The position numbers and the translations under genes were made by a program. DNA of 64,000 nucleotides from Andrena cerasifolii (Eukaryota > Arthropoda > Insecta > Hymenoptera > Andrenidae): NCBI RefSeq assembly GCF_050908995.1, contig NC_135118.1, positions 20,097,501 to 20,161,500 on the forward strand, given 5' to 3'. The notes beneath the pieces are model-generated. The model was not told where the DNA came from. It ran no database searches and worked only from the letters and a program-made list of their open reading frames with translations. Below are positions 1 through 12,100 of this stretch, piece by piece. Each line of letters begins with the position of its first letter. Position 1 is the first letter of the stretch.

Positions 1-391
1 GATTCTTAGAATTGAGGGTATGACTGGATTTGCAATCAGATATTGTAGAACTTCTCACTCCAAAGTTACTATATTTGGCAAGGTGTCTCTGGGCAATTGA
101 TTAGCTATTTAGTTGGAGTGCAAAGGGTCAGTTGCATATAACACTTTGATTAGGAGGATTCTTAATGGCAGCAATTATATCGTAAAGTTATTATATTGGG
201 CTGGTATAGTAATATATTTTTATAGTACCACTACACTACTGTGATGTAGCGTAATTATAGTGCTACAGTAGAGTGCAAGTATACTGCTATAATACTAGCA
301 TATAGTACTAACAGATATGAGCCCGGAAGTACATTACTGCATTATATTCGTACACAGACGCAATATAATTCTGCTACATGATTGCTCCACT

Positions 392-461
392 CTGCAACTA
401 TATTGCTACAGTGCAGCCGGGCTGCAATTATATTGCTACAGTGCAGATAGGCTGCAATTAT
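392..461. repeat. 30 bp tandem repeat
   Basis: About 2.3 copies of a unit containing ATTGCTACAGTGCAG; more diverged TGCTACAGT-containing copies lie upstream from about 225. Confidence 0.6.
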
Positions 462-2408
462 TTAGGGCAAGACAGTTTTAAATCAAATCCTATTTTTCGT
501 TACTTGTGTAACAAACCGTGACAAAGCGATGACTCCTACGCCATTATTTTTAGAAGAAGTTTCCACAATACATTTAGTGAATCAATGATACTTGAATCAC
601 TACGAAACACTTGCTTCTAGAACTTCTGGCTCACACCATCGATACAGGATATCGTTCCAATCATACACGACTTTCAAAAGGTCGATAAATATACAAAAAA
701 AGTAAAACAACTACAACGATTTCAACCTACTAAATACACATCTCGATACCCATCGCGATTAATTATTATTTCCCTCCGAGACTTCACAGAAATCCAAACA
801 AATCATCCTCAATTAAATTCCTCCCCACTTCATTAACCATTTAAATCTCCATCTATTCCACAGAATCTACAGCTTCGATGAACCTCTTCCACCTCTTCTA
901 GGGCATTCTGACTGCAAACATGACTCATCCACTGATCCACAGACCTACAGAGAACTACTCTTTTCCTAATGTGCTGCAGGACTAACAATCTACCAGTCTC
1001 CCTGAACCGTGCCCAAGCAACCTCTTCAGGAAAGAACGAACCGACTCGACGATGCGTGCTCCGCGGATCGACAACACAGCCTCCGGGTGGCGATCTTCGA
1101 AAGATGGGTCACGAGTGAATCACCGCGATTCGCCAAGGTAGCGCATAGCGACGCGTCTATTTCGAGGCCCGAGGGATACACGGTGGAGAAGTGGCGAAAA
1201 GGGGTGAGTGGTCGTCTATGATTCAACGCCCGCCACCAAGTAGCCTACCAGACATCCGTGTGCGTTTTCCTATACTCGTGCTCCTCGCGTGTACGAGCCA
1301 CCAGCACCAGTAGCGAGGATAGCCCACCTGGGGTACAGGCGTACGTGTGCACTGGCGTTCGCAGGTATTAGAGCACCTGCTCTGTGCGAAATAATTGTGA
1401 CAAGCCTTGCAGATCCGCAGGACTCCAGCAAACTTTACTCTATTTGGTATTTTAAATTGAAAGCAGTGAGAGCCAGCGAATCTGTACCAAATATCAGATT
1501 CCGTGGAAATACAGCGGGTGTCCGAACACTTATGAACGGCAGTGTGTACGCGCGTTACGAGTAACATGTACACCCGTCGAATGCTATTTTCGCGGACGAC
1601 CACTACGAGTGATCGCTCGAAGGACCCTGAATGTGGGTTACCGAGCCTCTGAGAGTCTGAGAAGATCCCCTGTCTCGCGGATCGAAATTGGAGGATCGAG
1701 ATTAATCAACGGGACGGCTGAACGATGCCAGCTGAGTTTCATGCAGAATCGGTCAACAGGTGAACGCCAAGGCGTTGCTTCCCCGTGGGCGTACGAATTT
1801 GTTTGAGTTTCGCTTCTGGGAGTGGCCATGGTCCTTGGAACTGGGGAGAAAGCACGGTTGCATGGACACGTGTTGTTCTTCGTGGGCAAATTTTGGCGAT
1901 GGTTGTAGGGAGCTTGTAGAGTTTCGGGTTTGGAGGTTGTAAAGCGTGACTGAGAGCAGTGGGATTTCTATTATTATTATTATATTTAACGGGAAATCCC
2001 TTAATATACAAGATATATACATAAAACAGAGCCTATACCGTCTAGAATATAAGTAAATATTAATTAATTAATTAGTTAACCATAGGTGAATTTTCTAAAT
2101 GACTAAATAATCTCGCGCTATTAATTGTAAGTGCACACTGATCTATGGTTCCCACTGACACTGCGCATATAAATGTGAACACAGCTTTTTCTATTCCCGT
2201 CAGAGATCGTCTGACTAGAATTCTTTTCGTTAAAAGAAGCAACTTCTACAATGGTACCTGCCTAAATGCTTTCGAAACTCGACCTGCAGCGAGTACCAAA
2301 ATAAAACGAACGAAATATGCAAAGTGGGAACGTGGTGGCTTGGAGTGTTACCACGAGATCGATTTCGAAGGTACCGCAAACGGGGGGTCGTAAACATTGG
2401 CAGTACGG

Positions 2409-2818
2409 GGTAACATTGGCAGTTCCTGAACATCTACTAAAGAAGGAAAAGCACAATAATTGTATGCATTTTCACACTTGCAGTACAATCACAAGGGATG
2501 CAATGTTGTAATAGTACACCTGAAGCTTTAAAAATGTTAATTAAGAAAAAAATATAAAATATAAAAGTGAGTGCATTGAATATAAATACAGACAAATTTA
2601 ATTAACGTCAGTTCAGATTTGGTAAAACTTGAGCTGTTAGTGCTATTTGTATGATGCGCCAATTTCACCCCGGTTACGGAGTAACGTTGACAGTTAATTA
2701 ATACGTATTAAAGAAGGAAAGGAATACAAATTTTATGCATTTTTACACTTGTAGTACGTTCACAAATGATGCAATGTTCGGACAGGATACTTAAAGCGAA
2801 TGTCGAACTGTTAATTTT
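2409..2818. repeat. Direct duplication of a 135 bp block
   Basis: The blocks 2409-2545 and 2682-2818 share GGGTAACATTGGCAG/GAGTAACGTTGACAG starts, a TAAAGAAGGAAA core and the CACTTGCAGTAC/CACTTGTAGTAC segment. Unknown element. Confidence 0.55.
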
Positions 2819-2918
2819 TATATTATATAGCAAAATGTTCCATTATCATGCCAATGCTTCCCCAGTTTACGGTGAATCGCGTAATTATTAATTATATACA
2901 GGAAAAGGGAACACTTAC

Positions 2919-3100
2919 CAGAGTTCTCTGGCCTCGTCCTCCACGGAGTGCGCGCGGAATATTCGCGATCGAAGCAGAAATCGGCGACATCGCGAAACGA
3001 GCCGTTCGCCTCGAAATCGGAATACCCGAGGCGTCCCGCTATCGGATTTCTGCCTGTTATCTCCTCGTATTCTTCCATGGCATTTCGCCTGTCGAGATAG
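2919..3100 (-). CDS. zormin: Exon 37: acidic/aromatic tail segment, last exon found
   Basis: Acceptor GTGGCAG completes a Ser codon in phase with exon 36. Peptide YLDRRNAMEEYEEITGRNPI, then RLGYSDFEANGSFRDVADFC and FDREYSARTPWRTRPENS. Donor G|GTAAGT, phase 1, is strong, so another exon must follow to the left. I could not find it before base 1. Confidence 0.65.
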
Positions 3101-6100
3101 CTGCCACCTGCGTAACTAAAACGGACAACACCGCGATCAGTCGTCGAGCAAGCTAATTAACTCGGGCGCCGATTGATTTTAATTCGACGGCTCACCTATG
3201 ATCCATGGACAGATGGAAATTGAACGGCGAATCGTCCCCATATTGACATTTTGCGAATGTCGCTTTGGTATCATTTTCCTGTGGCAGAAATAGATCCTTC
3301 AGCGCTACATACTTAGGTGGACTCTCGATCGACCTCTCGCTGATATTTTGGTCCCGATAGGTGCCGTAAAATGGCGAAGGTACACCTGTAATTAATGTCC
3401 ACGGGGGTGGTTGGTGAGATTCTGTTAACCATCAGAGGGCCGGGATTTTTTCATTGAAATTTTAATTTTTATATACTTAAAATTTATGCATATATACCAC
3501 CAAAGTGGCCGGCAAAGTATCCAAATTTTTAAATGGCCACCATAGTGTCCTGGTGTAGCCCGGCCCTCTAAAGTTTAATATTGCTTTAGTGGGTTTAATG
3601 TTAGTGGCATTAGTAAAGACAAGAAGTAAATCATTATGGATTAACACATCTTAAGATTCATTTTGTGAAATGGAATGTTTCGGAAATGTGTATGCTGTGT
3701 TTAATGGATAGCTATCAACCTTTAATTATTTAGGGTTCAGTTTCAGTTTTTCGTTGAATTACTTCGTGACGAATCGACGTGTCTATTTTATTATTTGTTA
3801 CTCGAAGAGACAGTTTTATGGTTTATACTGTCCTCTATAAGACGCTTAAGGTATTTGTTTGTTTGTTAGCCAAATTTATCCAGAGCCTTTTTTCGAGGGG
3901 TGGTTTTACTCCTCAACATTTTCAACAGATATATTCGATATATCCTTTTTAGGAGTAATTATATCTGCATTTTTCCACCTTTACTTTTCTGAATAGTGAT
4001 ATGAAGTGTGCTTGATGAAACTAGTCGAGACCAACCCCTTTCTTCTACGTTTTTCTAGAACTAGTTGAATATATTTTGCCCTCGGGTTCCCTCACTTATA
4101 GCTACCCTCACTCTTATTTCTTCTGCGCGAGTGGAACTGCCTACATTGCCCAATAAAAATATAGTGATACCAAAAAGACAGTTGGTAGCGCCCTTAACTA
4201 TCTTACCAACAAGTCAGAGCAGTCTTACCAACAGCTTAGAAGACTATTCAACGTGTGTGCATTAGGGTGGCTCTTATTTTCGACTTTTGAATTTTCTTCG
4301 GGGTAGCCCCCAGAATAGTTCCAAAGAATTAATAGTCCCAAATTTTCAGGAAACATTCATGACATATCAAACACTGAAAATAAGAAATTTTTTTTTATCT
4401 TTTCGCATATTTCGGTATATGCCCTCCCTTAAATGTTTAAAAAATAGTCCTCGAAAATAAAAATTCATTTTTTTGTTCGCCTACATAAATAAAAAGTGTT
4501 CCAGAAGCATTTAAACTTTCAAAATTCGAGGAAATTTATTTTTTTTTTTAGTTTTTCGGACTTTTTTCGAAAACCGTTTGTCGCACGAGAAAAAGTAATA
4601 CAACATAAAAAATGCTCCTTATCCGGGTTTACAACTTTTGTTCGACATACTTTTTAATTTAATCAATAACTTGGAGGATATTATATAAAATCGACTTCGC
4701 GAGCTGTTAAATAATGATTTAAATGTTTAAGGGCCCAGGGGCACCCTTTCCCGTTATCCGATCGAGCTCAAACTTTACACGGATTTTTTTTAATTATTTG
4801 GAACTATCCTGGAGGGTACCCCGAAGAAAATCTTGAGAAAAAAAATTTACCAAGAGTAAATAAGAACTACCCTAGTGTACATATACATATTGGACCTTCC
4901 TACCTCCAGATAAATACAGCCCTGTCATAATTAACGAGTCGCCTATCTGCCGGCTCATGTGAACCATAATCCCGACGATGAAACGCGGAAACGAGCTTAA
5001 GGAAGGTTAGTGAAGGTCATAAAGTCGTCGTCAACTGTACAGTGCCAAAAGCCTTACGGGCGATAAAAGACAGCCTTGCATAACTCGCCACCTAAATCTC
5101 TCCAACGTGAAAAGGCGTAGCTACAAAAGCACGATAAAGCGTCGCTAAAATTGAGCCAATAAAAGAAGTATAAAACCAACAACTGGATATTACATCCGGC
5201 TCCACCTTAGGTGTCTGTAGGTGCCAAATTTAGCTTCTCATTTCACACACCGTTTCACTTTTATCAAATTTCCCTCGCCATAATCCAGACCCCACTAAAA
5301 TCGCACGCTTAGTGCTCCGCGCGATAGAGGGACCGAAATAATTTTTTGTTTAGATCAAATGTCAACGTCCCCGTTGACAGGGAACGTGCCAAGAGGTGTC
5401 GTATTTAAAAAATCGTCTCGCACCGGGCGGACATTTCCGCGGTTCATTCAACCGATAATTCGATCGGCGAGCGAGCAGGCTGGCCGCGAGGGCGGACAGT
5501 GACGTTTCACCTCGATCGACCAGCTTCTTCGTAAAATTCAGTCGATCCGCGACTATTCTCGGCGACTCCTGCATGCCAGACCTCCCCGAGATTCGCAACT
5601 CGTTTCTTATTACGTCCCGGTGGATTCCGTAGCGGAACTATTAAACGAAACGTTGCCTCGCGAAACTCGAGCATCGGCTTCCTGCTTGATTTCGTCACCG
5701 CGGCGCGAGACAACGGCGCATCGATGATCGAGTCCGAAGTATATTGATGAGACATCATCTGAGAGATACACTGCCCTGCTTAGTTAAAATGTCCTATCTA
5801 GCATTTCGAAGCAACCGAGAAAACTGAAGTTTTATAATTTTCTTCTGCTGTCCTCGTTTTTCTTCATTCAATTTAAAAAATGTTGCCATTATTTTGTAAC
5901 AGCCCAATTTAATTTTTTGTAATGGATGTACAGGTAGGTAATGTATTATCAACGTAGCAATTAATCAAATGTTTTATCAAATATTTTAAGCAGCTGAAAA
6001 CAGTTAGGTTAAATATATTAGACTGTTCTTGAGATCTCTGCGAAGGATGTAGGGTTTTCCGACTTTTCTTGAAAGATAAAGGGCGTGTGGAATTGAAAAT

Positions 6101-9100
6101 ATTTCAACATATCCTGAGAAGTGAATTTTAACTAAGGAAGGCAGTATAATTGCCACTTGAATGAAAAGATACGCTCGAGTGTGGCCTCTTAGATTGGCGA
6201 GTATTGAGTGTCTTGATACTTTCACTCGTGATGGAGGATCGTCTGCGATTATTTTCGGGCTCTCGGTGGCAATTTCATCGGTATGTTGTTTGAAGGAACA
6301 ATTTTAGATTACGTCAGATGTAGGTTGGAAATGTAACATGCAAAATGTGTTTCGAAATGTAGAAGCTGTGTTTCGCTCACAGGTGAGTCACTTGGATTCT
6401 ACAGCGTAATATTTGGGGTGCAGCTCGGGCTTAAGCCACGTTCCCACATGTGAGGAAGCATACCGATGGTTTACTGTTGGTGCACAAATATTATAAGTGT
6501 GTCCACTTTTAGGGTTTTCGAGAAAATCAGATTTAAACATGCAATGATAGGCACATAAGATTCAGGTGCATACAACGAAGAAAAATATTTTTTTCTGACA
6601 AATTTATGAAGTAGATATGTGATTTTTATATAGCGTAAAGAAACAGTCAAGAATTATTTGTTGCATATAAAATCTGAAATTTCACAAAAGGTGGACATAC
6701 TATACTTCTCGAGTTTAATTAATTGGTTTTCAATGTTCGGGTGGTTGAATGCGGTAACTATGAAGTACATAGACTTTAATACCCCTCGAAGAGAAACAGT
6801 AAAGAATTATTTGTTGCATATAAAATCTGAATTTTCACAAAAGGTGGACATACTATACTTCTCGAGTTTAATTAATTGGGTTTCAATGTGGGGGTAGTTG
6901 AATGCGGTAACTATGAAGTACATAGCCTTTGATAACCCTCGATTAGATAATTCTCACGTTTTGAAGTACCAGTTTTTAATAGCCTGTTCTGAAAGAAGAA
7001 AAATATTTAGCAATCTCATCTTCGATATGTTAACTCTAGGTTCGAGAAATACGATGATCTCAGCAGACAGTAAAATATAACTTTGGAAAGGAATCACAAT
7101 TGTTGCGTGAAAATAGGAAGAGATTACGCAAGGATTCTACGAAACAACGATTTTACAAATTCCAGCTACCTATGACGTGGATTTCTTAAAAAAAAAAAAC
7201 GGGGGTGAAGAAAAGAGATAGTAACGAGATCTTTAACAATCGTAACCGCTTGTTTTTCTCCCGTTTATTTTTGGACCGTCGACTCATATTTTCCATCGCA
7301 TTCCGGGATTACCTTACCGTCTATTTTCATACCGCATCATCCAACAGCCGTTTATCCCGCATGAGAACGTTCGAGCATTTGATCCCTCCGAAAATATTAA
7401 TCCCCCTTTAAGAGCGCTAATTCAGTTCCACGCGAAATTTAGGATGTCGTCCATAAATTTCGCTCAGCTGTTATTTCGTGGCTACTAAAGCATTTAAATT
7501 GACGACTCACGTGACTGAAAAGGCATATATTGCAAAATAGAATCTTCACAGTCTTAACAAACAAATATAAAAATATCTAATATCTTATAAAACTGATACA
7601 AATGGGGGAAAAAGAATTACAGAAACATATTGCATTGAACTCTGAAAGATTCATTTTTACCTCACAATTTGAGGTAAAAAATTCAAATTCAATTACACAC
7701 TTTCATCTATGCAAGAAGTACCTCCTATGAAATGAAATATTTAAGATAATTACATCACTGCTAAATCAAATTATCCGTCACGGTTACGTGAAAGTTGATC
7801 ACAGATTGTTGAATTGGACGTTCGCTCAACCAAATGTGCATTTTAACGAAAGGCTTAATTAAAACCCTCGCAGCAAACAGCGGCGGTAAGTACGCATTGG
7901 TGTTAGTAACCCCCAAACGTTAGTAGCGCTATTTGTGCTCCGCATATTTCTTTTAACCCTCCCGAAATAAGTGGGTACCCGAAATACGTATGACTAATCG
8001 CGCAACAAGAGCAAGCTGGAACAATGCTTTCGATACGTTATTGCTGCACCGAGCGTCCCGTTTACGCAATGCTTTATTTCTCGATCTTACTTCACACCGT
8101 TCGCGAAACAGTGAACCACAAAAAGAACGAACCTCCCACGTGTGCCATCCGAAGACATTGAAAACGAACGTATGCAGCGACACTCGTAAACAATTATTTT
8201 AATTCTGCTATTCTGTTTGACCCCAATTTTCATTTACTTGTAGATCAAAATTTGGTAGAATAATTATTCTGAATCTTTATGCCTCCCCTCTGGGACATTA
8301 CATCTCCATTTCGAAACTCTTCCACAGATATTCCGTATTCTTATAACTTGTTGGAAGGTTACTGCCCACCATTTTTGTGGCATATTAACGCATATCTTAA
8401 TTCTTGTGTAGCCGATAGAATTATTATTATTTTTCATTGTACATCACCCTTTAGTTTACAACGATAAAAAAAATAAAGAAAACAGGAAAACAGGATTGCA
8501 CATAAATTAAATTGATTTGGAAGCAAGCATTTGGCAAAAGTATTTGACATGTTAGGTTTTAGGTCAGAGGAGCTACTAGTACAACGCAACAAGGTTAATT
8601 ATTTCACCCTCTATAACACTCCAAAGCAGACACCCATTGCACCAGCAAGTAACCTACCATTCTGCACCACAACCAGCCACCATTCATTGCTCCGGCAACG
8701 TGAAAACCGTACTACCGGCTAGAGAGAGCAATCAGCTACGAAGACGAGAAGACAGAAAGATCGGGGACAGGGAGGACGGGTGGAAGAGAAAATAATTCGT
8801 CGTACACCATGATACCCAAGTTTTTTTTGTATTGCAGAGGAAGCACACGTTTATTTACACAGTATATAACCAAAATTGTTGCTGCGATGAATGGCACTGT
8901 TACAGACAAAAGGTTCGTGATAATTTCCCTTCCGTTTTAATCTCTCTGAGCAATGAGGCACCGACATGAGTTCCGAAATGGGGATCGTTACCTGGCGAAG
9001 GATTCTCCAGGCTCCTTCAGCGGCCACCGATTCTGCAGCTTATCGAATAAATAATTTCCAGTTGCTCGCGCGTAGCTCGGCGAAATGACTAGGATCGTTT

Positions 9101-12100
9101 CGATCAGAATCACGGCGTTGTCGATAATTTTGTACCACGCGTGACACATGGAAATTTCCTCGGGTAACAATTCTACCGAAAGACCGTTTCACGATCGTTC
9201 CGAAAATAGTCTCGTTCCTCGATGCCTTGCCGACTGTTCCCTCGATTACTCGTTTCGTTGGCATCGACATCAGACTATTCGCGAATCTCGGTAATTCTAA
9301 TCTATAAAGGGGCGGGAAATACTGAGAGAGAGAAAAAAAGGGAGGTTTGAACAGAGAGTAAGGGGATGATACGCGAGAAAGAAAGAGACGGAGGAGGGAC
9401 AGGGTAGAGGGATACAAAGATTTAAAGAGTAGAGACAGATGGGGGATAGATAAAAAGAGAGAGACAGACGACCTACTAAAAAGCGTTTTCAAATCGTTCA
9501 ACGGCAACAACGACAGAAAATGAAAATGCATTCGATAGGAAAGCTCACTACCGCGCTGATCAAAGAAATAGAAAGCGTTCCACCAGCGTGTCCGAATTTT
9601 CTTCGACTTCTCACTATTTCGGTTATATCATTGACTAGTTCCCCTCGCCCGTTCCGCAAAGTCGTTTCTCGTATACAAAATGCAGGGAAAAGATCGCACG
9701 CTTCGATGGGAAGCATATCCCTTCTTCTAAGAGCTAAAGTTTCCCGTTTCCTTTCGCCCGTTGGGCCAGCCGAGTCTCATAATTTAACGATGACCGTAAG
9801 AATTTCCCTCACGGCCACCTTCTTTTCTCCGCGAGTTTAAGTACTTCTCTGTTGGATATAATTCTCAGAGGGGGAATTGCGATTTTTGTTCTTCCTCGCA
9901 ACGTCGATTCTGCGATATTCGTTGGTTCGTTTGCTTTGGTTTTCTCGAAATGGATTTGGGTGAGTGGAGGTGAGTTGCGAATAGTGAATTACGGCCGAAC
10001 CAAGTTAGAGGCCCAATGTACCACCACCATTGCGTATTAGATTGCGTTGCGTAATTCTTTTTCGTTTTAGAAATCCCTTCTCGACCATTATTAAATAGGC
10101 GCGTATACTGATCGTCTGTTACCTGGCACCTGCAAGGTGGCAGATGTTACTGTCGAACCTAAGCTATTCGTTGCGGTGCACGCGTAAGTGCCAGCGTCCT
10201 CTGAAAGAGAAGAAGGAGATATATAATTTAACGAGAGGAACAGAAAATAATCAGGCCTGTTTGGCTTTTTTTATTGTGAATCTAATAAACAATTTGGGGA
10301 GCTTATTATCTGAAATATCAACCGCCCAGTGAGGAAGGTAGTGGTCCCCTGCCCGCTTTGAAAATTTTGTATCTAGTCTAAAAGGTTTCCTAAAGGTTTC
10401 TAAAGAATTGCTAAAATAATTTCGAAATTCCACGAAAATCCTAAGTTCACTTTCGCAGCTTTACAGAAACTCTGAACTCTTAAGGAAATTCCAATATCCC
10501 TCTGGGGAATATTCTAAAATTTAAAGAACCCCCTACTTTACGATGCTGCGAGATAGAATGAATCACGTACCAGGAAAAGCTCGCACTATGGTCAGGCGAC
10601 AGACGCCATTTCTATAATGGATCTCGTAGCTCAAAGAATTGTCGATGATCCTGCCGTCCTTGGACCAGAGGATGTTTGGCTGTGGCTCAGCTTGGACGAT
10701 GCACTCGAATCTCGCCGTTTGCCCGCTCACCACCGCGATGTCTCTCAGAGGCTGCAAACCGATTCGTGTAATTTAACCAACCAGTTTAAGTGGAGAACGG
10801 TCTGCGAAACGTAGCTGGGCGACACGTTACCGTGATGAAAAGGGGAGCCTTCTTCGGTAGTATTTCGAGGTAGGGCTGAATCACTTCTTTGCTCGAGGCC
10901 ACTCCGTTAGTGGTCGGCCACGGTGATCCTAGAATAATCAGCTGGATTTAAATCGAGTAGCTTGAGCGCCCTTGGACGACAGCGGCACGCTTGGCGGCAT
11001 AGAAAAGTGTGCGTCTTGTTGCAAAGAAGTTCGGTTGTCACGTGAAATCCGAGTGGAAGCCAGAAATTGTGTAGCAAATAGAAGCAATGACACTTCAATG
11101 GAAACAATCTTCTGTATTCTCGCTGGAGGGGAAAATTGAAAGCGTCGAAAAACCAGGCCAGTGAAAACAGAGGCATCGCAGAAAGCAACTCGGGTGAACT
11201 CTGAAGTTTATAGAGACAGGGGAGGATTTCGTAGGAAACAGGATGAAACGTGGAGGATCGAAGCAGCACTCGAACTCTTCAATGAAGAAGACTTGGGTAT
11301 TGCAAAATTACAGAACACAGAAATAATAAAGCTCGGAACAAGCAGTCTGGGCCTCCGAGTCGCGCTGTGTCTCCTTGAAAACTGACCCTCAAGAATCACT
11401 GCTTTCTTTACGGCGCAGGATCGATTCCCAGCGAAAATTAAACAGACACAGTCATCGCCGCAAAGCCCAGAACCACCCAAGGAAGCCTGAATCGCATGAA
11501 AAGTACATGAAAACTAAAACCCAAAGCGTGCAGTAGCAGAGGCAGGTACACAAAGGGGTTGCAACCTTCGGTGGCGCGGTCTTGAAACGTGAAAAGTGTC
11601 ACGCGGTTCGTGTAAGGAGGCGAAGCGAGCGCGAAGCTGCGTCGATAATCGAGGCAGAAGCAGGCGTGAGTACCTGCGGAGTCGACGTTGCTGGGTGGTC
11701 CAGTGGCACTACTGTATCTGGGGGAGAGGCTCGGTAAGCTTGGGCTCAGGGAAAGCGGACTGGGCGTCGTGTGATCCCATCTGGACGGCGATGGCGAGCA
11801 GGGTATCACGAGGCTGGGCGCCACCATCGCGTTCCCGCCGTCGGTGTGCCTTTTCCTCGCGTTTCTGATGTCCTCTGCCTCCGAGAACTCGCTCTCTGAC
11901 GTTGGCTCCCACTTCACCGTCTTCGAAGTGCCGAACTTGCTGGCTGGCTTGCTCTGCCGACTGGACGAGGTCGTCGTGCCTGCCCTCTTCGCGAAGCCGT
12001 TCTCCTTCCTCGTGGTGAACTCGTGGACGATCGGCACCTCGATGTCGCTGGCTCTTCTCTGCCCCTGAATGGTCCTGTTCGTGCTGCTCACCGTCTTCTT

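Larger units (their letters stand above)
1..2918. other. Left flank, presumably intron
   Basis: AT-rich with a GC-richer patch at about 1000-1340 that has short open frames on both strands but no paired splice sites in phase with exon 37. It holds a 30 bp tandem repeat (392-461) and a duplicated 135 bp block (2409-2545 and 2682-2818). No gene is supported. Confidence 0.5.
3386..10122 (-). other. Intron 35 (6.7 kb)
   Basis: No in-phase internal exon is required. Contains two MITE-like elements, a 153 bp tandem duplication, GC-richer patches at 5.36-5.76 and 8.99-9.3 kb, and a purine-rich tract at 9.32-9.47 kb. A possible alternative last exon at 8988-9088 is described separately. Confidence 0.6.

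Noticed and set aside
1009..1221. Possible plus-strand exon in a GC-rich patch
   Set aside because: Both strands are open, the peptide is not protein-like and no matching acceptor or partner exon was found.
5362..5758. Minus-strand frames in a GC-richer patch of intron 35
   Set aside because: Overlapping frames, no flanking splice sites in the required phase, not protein-like.
8997..9037. 41-base exon between CTGCAG and a GTAACG donor
   Set aside because: Not a multiple of three, so it would break the phase between exons 35 and 36.
9040..9531. 163-codon minus-strand frame
   Set aside because: Mostly translation of a purine/pyrimidine-biased tract (Leu/Ser/Phe/Pro); low complexity.
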